64,000 nucleotides of DNA from Polyodon spathula (taxonomy: Eukaryota; Chordata; Actinopteri; Acipenseriformes; Polyodontidae), in NCBI RefSeq assembly GCF_017654505.1, contig NC_054547.1, positions 25,517,475 through 25,581,474 on the forward strand, given 5' to 3'. Positions 22,920-36,152 of this stretch are shown piece by piece. Under the pieces are notes generated by a model that worked only from the letters and a program-made list of their open reading frames with translations, was not told the DNA's origin and ran no database searches. The position numbers were made by a program, and so were the translations under genes. Position 1 is the stretch's first letter. Each line of letters starts with the position of its first letter.

Positions 22920-23526
22920 CCCTTAGTGTTCCATTTATTCAGTGCTTGTCAGGCACGTCAGGTCCAATTTATTTTCACAAGCGCTGTTTATTTTACACAC
23001 ACTGTTTATTTTTTTTTTTTTTCAGAGTACAGGAGGTTTAAAAGGCACTGCATAGCAAAAGGACACTCAGTACTGCAAGCTCCAGCCAAGCACCACCCCT
23101 TGTTCGCTGTATTTTTCACATACCTTTTCATAGTCGTGCATGCTGATAAATCCTCTCCTGATCACTAATATTATCACCAAACTCCTCAATAATGCAATCC
23201 AAGTCATTATTTTATTACTATAACATCTCAAAAAGCTCTGCAAATGTCTGTGATATTCTTTGAGCGCTGTATGCAGAAGCAGCTATCTTCTTTGTTTGTG
23301 TCCGTGTTATCTCTCTGGTGCAGGGGCTATGTTTATTGCTCAGATCCGCCCCCTTTTTTTTATGGTCTCAGTCGGCCGTTGAAAGGTTTTCTCGGCTTTT
23401 TCCAGAGAAAAAATGACTACAGACACGTGCTTAACGTCTTTTTGATGATGTCGGTTAGGGTCCGACATCGGACTGGAAAGGGAAAAATGTAATGTCGGAC
23501 CTGGTCTGACATAAGACCACAAAGGG
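22920..23526. mobile_element. piggyBac-type MITE
   Basis: The ends CCCTTAGTGTTCC and, on the other strand, CCCTTTGTGGTCT are flanked on both sides by TTAA (22916-22919 and 23527-23530), the diagnostic piggyBac target duplication. The 607-bp interior has no transposase. Subterminal GTCCGACAT-type repeats lie near the right end. The small ORFs inside have no recognisable product. Confidence 0.85.
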
Positions 23527-23530
23527 TTAA

Positions 23531-24324
23531 AATCCCTTCACGTGTGCATTTCATATGCAGCCCTGTTAGTGGCTGTGTTGTATTTATCTGCAGCCAGGCT
23601 CAAAGCTCCAGTGCCACTCAGTGGGGTCACAGCCTGGGTTCCTGGGTATTGAGAGTGACTTGCAAAGTATTTGGAGCAGCTGTGGAAGTAGCTGAAACTG
23701 GCCTGTCCCTGCCACTTCATGGGACATCCCATACCTGCAGTTTCATCCCTTCATCCAGAACTTGAAGGTCAATGTAAAAGTATTGTGCTGTTTGGAATTT
23801 GCACAATTAGAGCCGGTAACAAAGTTTTATACAGCACATGTATAGATTTAAAAAAAACAAAAAAAAAAAAACATTGTGTTGACAATTCAGTTTATTTAAT
23901 CACTGAAAATGCTTCTTTGTCTAACAAGGTTATTTCTTATGTATCTAGGCTGCTACACAGCCTGGGTTGACATGCACTTACTCTATAAGCAGGTGTTTGG
24001 ACGCGGGCTAGAATATCAAATTGCCATTAACAACTTGTTCTGTAATGAAAAAGCACCACTTAAAAAAAAATAAAGAGAATTAATAAAATGTATCTTGTTT
24101 AAGAGGGTTCCACTGTACTGCAGTGGAAAGTTGATCGTAAGCCAGTTTCTTTAACCTGAAAGGAAACACAATTGTAAATATGGCCTTGTTTTACTCACAC
24201 AACTATCCACAATGACACTTCAACCTCGGGCTCTTGTTGTCGATCAATGTCTGGGCTTGACTTCCCATTAAACAGAGGACAGAGCGGTCTCCCTAAAGAG
24301 TTCACCCCCATCACTCTGTTTCCT

Positions 24325-24358
<34 letters not shown>

Positions 24359-27002
24359 GGGTTACCCAAGGTCACCCTCAAAAAATGTGGGAAAATATTG
24401 CAAGTCCTGAAGACAGAATCTCATTGTACCAAACTAATACTTCTTTTAATTCTATTTCTTATTTTCAAGTGGATTGCAGATCATATAAATGTTACCATGT
24501 TAGAGGAATCGAAGAGACTTAATGGAAACTGTAAAAAGGTCTGCAAGTTTTGAAGTGCAGATAAAGGAAATGTTTGCACTGAATGGAAGCCACTCAAGTG
24601 GCAAAGTGTCACTGCCATTCTACAACATGAAGCTGGCTTATGCTGAAACAAAGTTCCCTGCATAGTTCATGTGCATTCCATCACTCTTGTGTAGAAAGAG
24701 ATACAGGGTCATTTCAGTATAGCTGCTTTAAAGGTAGACAAAATAGGGTGTACAACATTGTATAATTCTCTCAATCACATATCATTCATTGATCAGTCCA
24801 ACTAGTTACTCCCTAACTAGTGACTAGTGCTGCCTGTGCAAACCTACCGATTAGACAAAGAATTATCCTAAAGAACTAATCTTTGTGATTTTGGCATGGA
24901 ACCTTAACTTTCTCATGCCAGGGCTCCTGCACCAGGCCCCCAGGCTTATTAAGCCAATTAAGCCCCAAAACCATCCTGAGAGACACAGGGAAAAGCAACA
25001 GAAATTAGTATTAATGTAATTACTCCTACAAATATTATGTACCAGTATATGGACAAAGCTTGGGGACAGGGTCCTTTACCCTATCGCAAACCTTTTTAGG
25101 AAGTTTAAAATATGGATTTTAAACTAATATGATCATAGTTTGGGCTATGATTTTTTTTAATGTTTTGAATTATAACAAAGCATTTAGTTGATTTAGGCTG
25201 AAGAATGCTATTTTTTTTTTCAAATGGTAAATGCATAAAAGACTTGTACTACTGTATGTTTTCCTTTTTGAATGTACATTAGACTCCAATACAAGCAATG
25301 CTTGTCTGAATTTACCTAAAATCATATTAAAATGCATGCTGATTGTAGCTTGAGAAACTAAACTTCAATAACTTAATTTGTTGATGCCTGTGTGGAACTT
25401 TATCAACAGTCTACTATAATGTCATTATTTTGATGCCTCTGTATATCCCTTTACTGAAGTGTTTTATATATTATTTTTATGTACAATACATTGTTTTCAC
25501 ATTTGCATGTTATATACTAAAAGATACAATAGTCTCTCTATACACTTCTTTCTAATCATATTCTATTGCTTTGCATTAGAAAAGCCTGTTACTTGCATCT
25601 GCCCTGGTATATGATGCTTACTATAGGGCCCCATACATCCCTCAATTTTAGTCCTCACAATGGGGCAGCTCTCCATTTTACTGATGTTTTTCTCATTTGG
25701 GTTACATATCGAATACTAATTAAAGCTGTCATCTGGAAAGACTGTTACTGGACGACTTAATGGTAGCAACCCATGTTGAAGAAAGGTATTCAATGGAAAA
25801 CATAGAACACAAGTTATGCCTAGTTTTGGCTTTGAAAACAGAAACCAATTAGCTGTGTATGAAAAGGAAGATTAGTTAGTCATATAAAATAGCTCTAATT
25901 CTATATGTATTGTGAGAATCATGATCTGACCTGCTTTAAACAGATCAGCTATTGTGCTTCCTGGCGCCTTTCCCAGCACTCTGCATGAAAAGAGACTTTA
26001 TTTGTGTCTGATATATATCAGATCTTTTTTCATTCAAATCTGTGTGCGGCATAACAAATTAAAGTTGGTGAATGGAACCATAATGTTGACCTTTGCAGGG
26101 ATTCCTCAATATAAATAATATATTGTAGTGTCATTTAACCTTTCCCCTCAGAGGAATGTGTCCTTCCTCTCTGCACAGGGTGATTTTCCAGAATCGTAGG
26201 ATGGAGATGTGTAGGCACTGCAGCATTGTTTGCCATGATCCCTTCACGGATTTATGAGATCAGTGGCATTTTATTCATGGGTGTTGCTGTAAGTGATTTT
26301 GCCAACTAAAGTGGAATGATTAAGCAGTAGAGTAGATTCACTTAGAAATATAGACAACGCCATGGTATACTGTAATGCTGGTCTGATATGACAGTATTAC
26401 CATGTGACTTCAGCACCACCTTAGCCTCGAGTATAAGGTAGGGCACACCTTCCAGTTATGGTTTTGTGCATCATTAACATGTTGAAAGACACATCTCCAG
26501 TGGTGTGGCAATGCATTCTGGAAATTCACAGATGTCCATATAAAGTGTTCCACCATGGGTAAAAATACCAGCAAATACAGTCTATAGTGCTGCTTGAAAT
26601 TGGTGAATTCCTTTTTCTAGGAACAACTGGAATGGGAAAGGTGACACTACACTAAACTATTTGGGGATGTGCAGGCAATTTGCAGGTTTTCCCCATAATT
26701 TGTATTTGACAAATGATTTAGGCTTTACTAGGTAAGAACTGATGTAGAGCCAGCTCTCAACACCGATACGTTAAACTTAGATGTAGTCAAGATGTGTGTT
26801 ATTTCTTGTATACCACTCTTCATCCAAAAAGAGACCTATTGTTACTGGATAGGGAAAAACTGGAACAAGGTTCAGCTGATAATAATCAGTCATTGATTTG
26901 CATACTATATGTGAAGCATGATAACCTGGCATGCATTTTAACCAGGTAGGGTTACCAGATTTCTAGAATGAAAAACCGGTATAACAACACAATCATAATT
27001 TA
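23531..27002. other. No gene recognised; (AGC)11 at 24325-24357
   Basis: Intronic sequence with an uninterrupted 33-bp AGC array. The Ser run in the overlapping ORF is produced by this array. Otherwise only chance ORFs and poly(A) tracts are seen. Confidence 0.6.
24325..24357. repeat. (AGC)11 trinucleotide repeat
   Basis: Eleven perfect AGC (CAG/CTG-class) units in intronic sequence. Confidence 0.95.
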
Positions 27003-27201
<199 letters not shown>

Positions 27202-27262
27202 AAATACTATAGTACACATATATTTAGTCCCTTCAGATCTGTACACTTGTGTAACCTTCACA

Positions 27263-27290
27263 ATAATAATAATAATAATAATAAATAAAA

Positions 27291-27325
<35 letters not shown>
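27263..27325. repeat. (AAT)n microsatellite
   Basis: Two AAT blocks separated by a short A-rich interruption. Confidence 0.95.
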
Positions 27326-27326
<1 letters not shown>

Positions 27327-27580
27327 CTTCATCGCTCATTTCTTGTAAAGACATTGACATATCTGAATTTTGTTCATCACAGTTATTTTGAAACTTCTTC
27401 AATCACATGAAAATAATTTTTTATTTTCCTCATCTTGGTTTGATAAGTTTTTAAACCATCTGGAAACGAGTAGCCATCGCACTGATAAATCAGTGAAATT
27501 GGCAGGGGATGGGATTTGTAGTTTTTAATGTGTGATTAACAATGGGCAGTGGACACCAGTAAACTACATTCCAAGAGTAC

Positions 27581-27937
27581 TGTAGCGATCTGGACTATTT
27601 TTGTTCGTGTTGTATAGTTTTGTGTCGCCATTCTGTGTTTTGTCCTGAGTGTGCATATGAACGGGTGAGGTGAGGGGGTGGATGTGATCGAGTCGTGGCT
27701 CCAGTGTGCTTGTCTAATCGTGTTGTATTTGTGCCCTGTTCGATTTGTGGAGTCAAATAACGTGTCTTGTTGTGTCAAAATGTCACCTGTATTCGCTGGG
27801 TCTTGGGGTATAAAGGGCCTGCTTGCACGCTGCTGTGGGCTGTGCTGTGTTGTGGTGTGATGACCTTGTGAATACATTCTAGAATAAGATCTTTCTGTGA
27901 GTGTCTGGCTCCCTTTTGTTTTCCCTGAAACTCTACA
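27581..27937 (+). mobile_element. Solo LTR, plus orientation
   Basis: The 357-bp stretch starts TGTAGCGATC and ends ACTCTACA (TG...CA, with TGTAG/CTACA inverted ends). It contains a TATA box in GGGTATAAAGGG at 27808-27819 and a poly(A)-signal-like AATAAG near 27884. The flanks GTAC and GTAA resemble a decayed short target duplication. No internal coding region is attached, so it is a solo LTR of a Gypsy/ERV-like element, family undetermined. Confidence 0.7.
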
Positions 27938-28459
27938 GTAAATTACGATTGAGCTATCAGAGTGCAGATCTGTTTTATTTATGTTTTATACTGTAAGCTG
28001 AAACTAAAAATCATGTTTATTTTTTATAATCAGCCTTTAGGAGTTTCTAGTGACACACGTGCGCCTATATTAAAATGTACATGCGCACAAGAACATTTTT
28101 AGTCACACATGCGACCAAATTAGTCGCACAGTAGAGCCCTGTTGTTATCTTGTTTTCTTTCCAGTTTATTTCCTGAGAATAGACACTGTAGTTGTTATTA
28201 TTGAGGTGTACTTGCAGCTCGCTGTGTTTATTGTTTTCTGTAAAACATTTATATCCTGTCAGTTAAGAAAAGGCTTAATGCAAAAGTTTGTTTTAACATT
28301 GTTTTTATTACGCCTAAACAAGTCATAATGTCTTTGAAAGAGGTGTCGAGTTTGGTTGGTGTTGGCTCACCATTCTGCCTGAAAGACTCAGGTACACTTA
28401 AGAAAAATGCTGTCTTCTGATCCATCAGTTCAGTTGTTAAAGACAAATATCCAATACTG

Positions 28460-28658
28460 TAGAGCTATGGCCAAACGTTTTGCATCATCCTATAGAATTA
28501 ACTACTTTTGCTTCATAAAGTTGAATGTAACCTGCTGAATAATGTTAGGCTAACATACTGAATTACATACTGTGTTGTAGTTTTCCATATACTTAACGAA
28601 AAAATGAGAAGAAATGTCTTAAAATTCTAGGTGATGCAAAACTTTTGGCTAGATCTGT
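28460..28658. mobile_element. Tc1/mariner-type MITE (~200 bp)
   Basis: The left end GAGCTATGGCCAAACGTTTT followed by GCATCA is matched in inverse order at the right by TGATGCAAAACTTTTGGCTA. The ends are TA-rich, the interior is short and non-coding. Exact ends are uncertain by a few bases. Confidence 0.7.
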
Positions 28659-29760
28659 TTATGTAAGAATAGAATTGTATTGACCAAAATACAGAGAAAC
28701 AGTTAATATAAAAGAATGCGCTTATGGTAATGTACAATATTTTGCCTCTTGTCCACTGGGCTTAGTGAGATGATCTGCAGTAGATACTGTATTTTCATGG
28801 CATTCAGAGACGCCCATGTAGTCTGATTGGAAAGGGCAAGTGCAGAAAAGTTGATGTTAGGATGATAGTCTGGTTGTAAATCAGAGATTTAATATAGCAG
28901 TAACAGTGACATAGCACTGATGCTGTCCCTCCTAATGAACTAAACTTAACGAACATCATTTAGAGCCCTTTTGTCCAAGTACAATATATATACTGTACCA
29001 TGTGTGACTGTCCAAACTTCTGTTTTGGTCTGTAATCCAACTCTATTCTATTCTAGACCCTGCTGACAAAATAATTCATCTGATCAAAAAAAAAAAAAAA
29101 AAAAAAAATGAAATCATGAGAACAGACTAAGGTGGCACTTTGGACTGTTCGGGTGCTTGTTGTGTGTTTTCAGTGATTGAACCCAACTGTGAAAACTCAT
29201 CCCAGAGTCCTTGGTCTTGAAAGGGTGATTTATATTTAAAATCAATGAAGAATAGGAAAAAAATCTAGTGAGATTCATGTTGAAAACAAATAGCGTATTG
29301 ATGTATGAAGACAGTGAACTTGATCTTTTAGAATATTTGATAATGTAGTGGACACTGTATATTGTTGTATACTTTAATACAAGTATCTGTCCGTTAGTGT
29401 TTATTTCTTCTTATACCAATTTGCAAAATTGTACTGCTGAAAGATGATGCCAGTGACCTCCTAGTTTTCATAAGACCCCCAACCCCCTGTTAAAAGGAAT
29501 CAGATTTCCCTCTTTGTGCTGTGCGTCACCAAAGAAGAAAATCAGTTTGAGGCAAGCATGCTGCTCTTTATTTTGCTAAACTGTGGATGTAAAAGATGGA
29601 GAAAGGAAGGATTTATTATTTTTGACCTGAGCCAAATATCTTCGGAAGGTAGCAAAGACACTTATTGTAAACAGGAATCTGAAAGCATTAATCACAGGTT
29701 GGAAACGTGTTTGATTTTAAACATGAAATAAAATAAAATAGTACATTAATTATTATTATA

Positions 29761-30211
29761 TGTCACAGGTGGCTTGTGTGGCTTCTGGGTGGTGATGTCA
29801 CGGACCAGGAAGTAAACAAAGGCAAATGTATGGGGCACGAGGTGCGTTTGCGCACGGCTTTAAATAAAATGAAATAATAAACAAAAGAAAAGGGCTCTGT
29901 GACCAAAATAAATCAACAAACAGATACTGTGTAGTACAATGGTAGCCATTGCTTCTCTTATATTGTCTCGCTCTACACAGTACTCTTGTCTCTGACTCAA
30001 AAAATGCCTCGATCAGCCTGGGGCGGGTTCTTTTAAGCTGTGGCTGGAGCCTTAATTAATTATCAATAAAACAATTACCTTGTTGAGGCTCCAGCCACAG
30101 TCTCACGTTTTTTTTTTTTTTTTTTAAATTAAAAACAAACAATAAAAACACGGCTTTTAAATAAAAATATACAAATAATAATAAAACAGGGGTGGGGTGT
30201 ACCCCGTCACA
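29761..30211 (-). mobile_element. Solo-LTR-like element, minus orientation
   Basis: On the minus strand it starts TGTGACGGGG and ends CACCTGTGACA. It carries the GGCTGGAGC/GCTCCAGCC hairpin (30042-30096), a TTAAAAG box seven bases beyond the hairpin, and a TTTAAAGCCGTGC tail near its end, similar in layout to 16085-16737. Flanks TTATA and GTATA differ by one base and may be the target duplication. Confidence 0.65.
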
Positions 30212-31924
30212 GTATAATACAATCTTCCTATTATTTTCTTATTAAAGTAGGTGAATAATGTTTGATTTCAGTGTACGTGGTCATGCTTGTAGTTTAGAAT
30301 GTTCTAAAAGAGATTTGTTACATTTATTATAATTTGAATGAAGGATATCAAATGTATTAATTGATTACAGCAGTTTAATAGTGTAAGCTTACAAAATGAC
30401 CAAACCTCTTCATGCTGTGAATGCACAGAATGAACTTCATCCAATATAATATCGATACTTTTGTTTTGTTTTATTACACGAATCAGGTCAAATGTACCTT
30501 GATGGGAAAGGGCTGTCATTTCAAAGGCACGCTGTCTCTCAGAATCCTGACAGAACATATGTTGGTTCTCATATAAATACCCACCAAACACGGTTTAACT
30601 TTAAAATGTAACTAGACATTATAAACAGCAAGTGATACTGTTGCTGCTTTCCATTTGCTGATAAAGATTTGTGGGTGGATCTGGGCTCTGTAGAAAACAT
30701 GTCAAGTAGCGTACGACCCACACAGAATGATTCAATTTACTCTATAAGGGGGCTGAGTGCTTGTTCACTGGCACAGACTGTCAGATGGTCATGCAGAGCA
30801 TCTGTTTTCAGAACATGGAGATTCTAGGAAGATCATCGATTTTTATATAACCTTACTTACCAGTAACTGGAATATTCACATGTTGTATCACCTAAATGTG
30901 TACTATTAGATGATACTCTTTCTTGTAAGGCAGAGCTTTTGGATATGGCATTATGGACAGAACATTTCTTCTTGATCCCCAAAGCTATCTGTTTAGAAGA
31001 ATACTGGAACATGGTAAATATGATTAATACATTTTTTATGCTTTATAGTATTTGCGAACATAGTTATACGTAATAACCTGCAATAAACTGTAATGAATTT
31101 ATACTTACATTTATTGCACAACAGAATGAGTGTTTGTAAAACATAAAAAAGGTATGAATGTTTATAGTTTGTTGACTTTAAGATCGTTCCTCTGGTTGAC
31201 AGTTTAGGGAAATGATGAATCTGGACTGCTTGTGTCTCCTAGCTGTAGATGAGTTCAAACATGAACTAGTTTCTAATGCTTATTTCATTTGGGTATATAT
31301 GGATGGCATGATGATTGAATGCAGGCACATCCTCCAGGTTTCAGGCTTGTTTGGACAGTGTGTTCAGTCCAGCATAGCACACCCCCATCCACAGCTCCCA
31401 CCCTCCCCAGCATTACATGAAACACACCTGGCTGTGTAAACAGAGTTCTTCTGTCGCAAGTGCTGACAGACCCTGCCTTAAACCCCCAGCTTCAATAAGT
31501 ATACAATTTCCTTTTCTTCAGTGTAGAACTAATTATACTCTGTCAGCATTATTATGAAAACATTGTAAATGTACTTTGATCAAAAAGCGTTCTGTCCTCC
31601 GATTGCTGCAACAAAAGACTTTGCTGTTCACCTGGACCCCGCTGCTTTTAAGATTTCTAATTGGAACAAGTAATGATTGAAACAGTCTGTATTTAAAATT
31701 AGCTTCTCTCATCTGGGTTACTTTACGTGGATTCAAAGTTTGATATTAACCTCTACTGATCTCTAATTGCAATTATGAGTTCTGTTTTGCAATCTGATTG
31801 GTTCTGACTCAAGAGTTGTAGACTAAAACCACCTTTGCTGTAGTTGTTCGAATGTTACATCTGCTTCTGAGATTTATTAAGATCTGGTTCTGTGTGTAGC
31901 TGTGTGTGCTTGGGACATTCGTTA
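30212..31924. other. No gene or repeat recognised
   Basis: AT-rich intronic sequence with chance ORFs only. Confidence 0.55.
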
Positions 31925-32330
31925 GCACAGATTATTGAGTGATCAGCTAAATCTTGTTAAGCAATTTAAGATTTAGTTAAATATTTAGCTAAATGTTAAA
32001 TATTTTTAGAAATGTAAGATTTAGTTAAAAATTTAAGTTCACAAAATCCAGATTTATTTCTGAACAGCTAAATCTTGATTCTCAAAATACATATTTAATA
32101 ACAAAATATATATTTATTTTTTAAATAAAGATTTAGCATTTAAATGTTGAAAAGTTGCTAAATATTTTAAGATTTATAAATTATATCTGAATGTGCACAT
32201 TAAAAAAAAAAAATTCACAACACTTATAAATCTGGGGAAAAAATACTAGATTTAAGTTAAATCTGGAAAAAAAAAAATTAACATTAAAATATTAACGTTT
32301 TTTTTTTTTTACACATGGCACCCCTTAGTA
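31925..32330. repeat. AT-rich TTTAGCTAAAT repeat, copy 1
   Basis: Dense variants of TTTAGCTAAAT and AAGATTTAGTTAAA are followed by TTATAAATTATATCTGAATG, ACTTATAAATCTG and GATTTAAGTTAAAT, ending ACACATGGCACCCC. The same order recurs at 39505-39830, so this is an interspersed family. No ORF or clear TIR was found. Confidence 0.7.
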
Positions 32331-32844
32331 ATGTTGAAACTGAGGGTATGGTCTTCAGTCATTTCTATCTTACTAACACTCTCCCGAAATCTTGTTGTTG
32401 TAAATCACATGAACAAATAAGTCATACATGGTTATGCAAAGGAGCTACCAGCAGTGGAAAAAGGAAGAGTTTCTACAGTTTCTGCAGTACAAAGATTAAT
32501 AGCACACCAAATCAAATGATAACATTGGCTTGGTTTACATGCACTTGAAGATCAGCTCTACAGTCATGACTGTGTGACGTTATCACGCGAATACATCGTG
32601 AAACAGCAAAAGGACGTCCTTTTAGTAGCGCGACTTTAAGGGCAGGGTCAATCTCTTTCTCACGATAAAAATAGCTTTAAAAACCCATGTAAACCAGAGT
32701 AGGAATTGTGCTTGTGGCTCACAAGGTTTCAGCAGTCAAGATTCCGTTCTTCTGACTTGAAAGGCCGTACAAAACATAGACACACACCCACACACACACT
32801 GTACATTTATGGACTACTTCAACACTAGAACCGCCATGGTTATA

Positions 32845-35420
32845 CTTAAGCATTGGTCAGTTTCGTCCTATTTCCCTATTAAACGTAGAAGGCTGAGAGT
32901 GTCTTCAACATTATTGCTCAGAGATTATCAACCTACCTGCTTCATTGACACTTCAGTACAAAAAGCAGGCATTCCAGGTTTCCCAGGATACTTCGAACAC
33001 ATTAGCAGAATCTGGCAACAAATTCAATCAGCAAAAAAGGAGAGAAAGGAGCTCCATGTGACATTCCTGGATTTGACTAATGCATATGGTTCAGTGCCAC
33101 ATGAACTTCTTTGGGCAGCATTTGATTTTTACAGTGCACCGATGACAATAACAAATTTTGTGAAAGCCTACTTTGGAGATTTACAATTTAGTTTTTCAAC
33201 TTCAGAATTCAACACTACATGGCAATGCCTAGAGTTGGAATAATGGCAGTATGTACCATTTCTCCACTGGCTTTTACCATGGCAATGAAAATAATTATAA
33301 GGGCATCAAAATGGGTAGTGGGAGGAGAGCACTTGGCTTCTGGAAAGCGACTACCACCAATTCGAGCATACACGGATGACATGACAACAATGACTACAAC
33401 AGTAGCCTGCACTAATCGGTATTGGGCAAATTAACCAGTAACATTGAATGGGCACGAATGCAATTCAAGCCCACTAAATCAAGGAGCATCTCTATAATTA
33501 AAAGTAAAGTAGTAGATAAAATGTGCTACATTAATGGTGAGGCAATACCAGCAGTGTCCGAGAAGCCAGTGAAAAGTCTAGGGAGATGGTACAATGGGGT
33601 TCTGAAGGACACGGTTCATGTGGGAGAAGTTAGACAACAAGCAGTGGAAGGGTTGAAGAGCATAGACAGCAGCGCTTTACCAGGCAAACTGAAACTGTGA
33701 TACTTTCAGTTTGGTCTACTGCCAAGACTGCTGTGGCTACTGACTGTGTACGAGGTTTCCTAGTTGAGAAGCTGGAAGCTTTAATCAGTTCATATGTCAG
33801 GAAATGGTTGGGAGTTCCAGCTACCAATCTCTGCTCTAACCAAGGAGTTTAAGTGCGCCAAAGTCCGACTGGAAATGACATTAGTAGATTCACATGAGAA
33901 ATGCGTAAGCACCTGTGTTGAAAACTGGAAGAAAATGGATGGCAAAGAAAGCTGTGGACGATGCTAAGGCTGCCCTTCGAATCAAATATATTATGAGGCA
34001 ACTTCAGCATGGAAAAGAAGGTTTTGGTCTCAGTTCAGCTCCTTCTACATGGCACAAGGCAACCCCGGCTCAACGGAGGAAGCTGGTAGTCAGTGAGGTG
34101 AAAAAGCAGGAGGAGAGGATCAGGTGCGTAAAGGCCGTTTCCCAGACCAAGCAGGGAGAATGCATGAGATGGGAGAGTGTGAAACAATGCAAGATCGGCT
34201 GGCAAGACCTATGGACAATGGAACAGAGCAGGATCAGTTTCCTCATCAGATCAGCATATGATGTTCTCCCATCACCACAGAACCTAAACCTCTGGGTGGG
34301 TGAGGATTCCTCATGTCCTTTGTGTTCATTACCTGCAACATTAAGGCACATTTTGACAGGATGTAAAGTGGGTCTTAGCCAAGGGTGGTTTACTTGGCGC
34401 CATGACCAGTTGCTGCGATGTTTGGCCTTAGAATTGGAAGACAAGCTTAACCTGACCAATAAGTTGCCACCAGTTCCATCAAAGCATTACACACAAAAGA
34501 CAATATTCCTCTGTCCAGGAGAACAACCACCAAGAAAAGGTATTAAAATCAAGCCTCACTCAGGACAACTGGAAGCTGCTAGAGACTGGAATTTGCTGGC
34601 AGATGTTGGCCAATGGCTTATTTTTCCACTTGAGATTGCCACCACTAACCTTTGACCAGACATTGTCTTGTTTTCTGAATCAGCACGCCTTGTTCATCTG
34701 GTAGAGTTAACAGTGCCATGGGAAGATGCTGTAGATGAGGCGTATGAGAGGAAGAAACTTCGGTATGCTCAACTAGCTCCTGAAGTGGAACAGCGAGGAT
34801 GGAGAGTCCGAGTTTACCCAGTGGAGGTGGGTTGTTGAGGATTTGTGGCACACTCTACAACCCGGTTTCTCAGAGACGTCGGGTTCAGTGGCCAAGAGTT
34901 GTGTCGCACAGTGAAGAACTTATCTGAAGCAGCAGAAAGGAGCAGCAACTGGCTGTGGTTGAGACGGAAATATTTTGGATGGGGATCTCAAGCACAATAG
35001 AAAGAAAGCAACACTGATGTACAGGTAAGTAAGCTGGGTTGAGCTGAGTGGGGGATGAAGGGGGGTGATGCTGGGATGCTAGAATCACTGTTGAGCCATT
35101 TAGAGGTGTCATGGGCTAGTCAATGAAACACAGAGGATGGAAGGTGCCCACTTGAAGACCCCAGAGATGTACCCTACTTAGCTCAATCCAGACGGTTGTC
35201 ATGCTGATGTGCTGGGGAGACCGAACTGGGTTGATACCCGGAGCAAGCATCGCAGCTGTTGTGTGTGCTGATGCGCTGGGGAGGCAAAATGAGCTGATCA
35301 CTGGAGCCAGCATTACACTTCAGCAATCAACACCAGACAGAAGGATATCTACATCATCAGATGGAAAACAACGCAAATGGATGGAGATGCAGATGGATCA
35401 CATTAGTTTACTGCAAAGCT
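32845..35420 (+). mobile_element. Decayed RLE-type non-LTR retrotransposon (R2/NeSL-like), 5' truncated
   Basis: The stretch carries the 3' two-thirds of an ORF: RT, a CCHC zinc knuckle and a C-terminal restriction-like endonuclease, then a GC-richer 3' UTR (35000-35420) that repeats the phrase GCTGATG..GCTGGGGAG twice about 80 bp apart. The RT part is cut at its 5' end near 32845. No poly(A) tail is obvious at the 3' end. Confidence 0.8.
32850..34998 (+). pseudogene. RT/restriction-like endonuclease ORF of a non-LTR element
   Basis: Across frame changes: FRPISLLNVEG, then SVQKAGIPGFPG, FLDLTNAYGSVPHELLWAAF (RT motif A), IMAVCTISPLAFTMAM, LPPIRAYTDDMTT (the YxDD active site as TDD), KSLGRWYNGVL and LLPRLLW. 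The 33915-34655 frame follows with CPLCSLPATLRHILTGC, a C-x2-C-x7-H-x4-C zinc knuckle. After a stop, PDIVLFS...HLVELTVPWEDAV gives the PD-x13-E endonuclease motif. Stops at 34654 (TGA before PD, where the family has Arg of RPD) and 34838 (TGA before GFVA) look like CGA to TGA changes at CpG. The stop after GKLKL at about 33698 replaces an expected Trp. Confidence 0.8.
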
Positions 35421-36152
35421 ACGTCTTAGTTGGTGCTTATCTTGGAGAGAGTAGAGTTCAAATCAGCATGAAGTTCAAAATCTATTCTCATGTAATGGAA
35501 ATCAGATCATACCTACAACCGGTAGTACATTTTAAACACCATCAATATTAAAATGAAAGACAAACTATCAGATATTCAAGCACATCATATTAAATATCTG
35601 CACAGCCGCAACACTGTATTTAAATGAACGGTTAAACATAAAGGGGTTTATTTTCTAACTTACCACATATAAAGCACTACTTAAAAAAATTTAAAACTAT
35701 AATTAAATAAACATTTCAAAAGAAACTAGTGTTTAAACAGGTATATGCACATATTTATTTTTTTCTATGTGTCGCACCGAAGGACATACAAAATGTCCAT
35801 GTCACACAGGGAGGTATAGATGGTGATTTAAAAGATATTTCTGAGACTACATTACCTTGTTGCACATGCAGGGGGTCCTCCAAAGGACTGTTGACTTCCT
35901 AACACCAAAAATGAAGTGTTGTTGTCTCCAAAAATGCCTGGATTTCCTTGCAAATTCATCGTCACACCAATGTACATTGAATTTGTTGACAACCTTTGTT
36001 TTTAATATTTAATACTGAATGGATAATTACATTTTTCAACATTTCATTGAGTATCACTTATTTTGCAAGTACATAGAGGGGGACTGGAGGGGGGGCGGAG
36101 GTGCTGGGGCTTGCTTTTTTTTTTCCTGCCAGCTTAAAAAAGATGTTTATGT

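Noticed and set aside
22844..23168. Overlapping ORFs of 65 and 80 residues
   Set aside because: They lie in or across the edge of the piggyBac MITE and are rich in Phe from a poly(T) tract.
33215..33412. Antisense ORF within the RLE LINE
   Set aside because: Opposite-strand shadow of the RT frame that carries TDDMTT.
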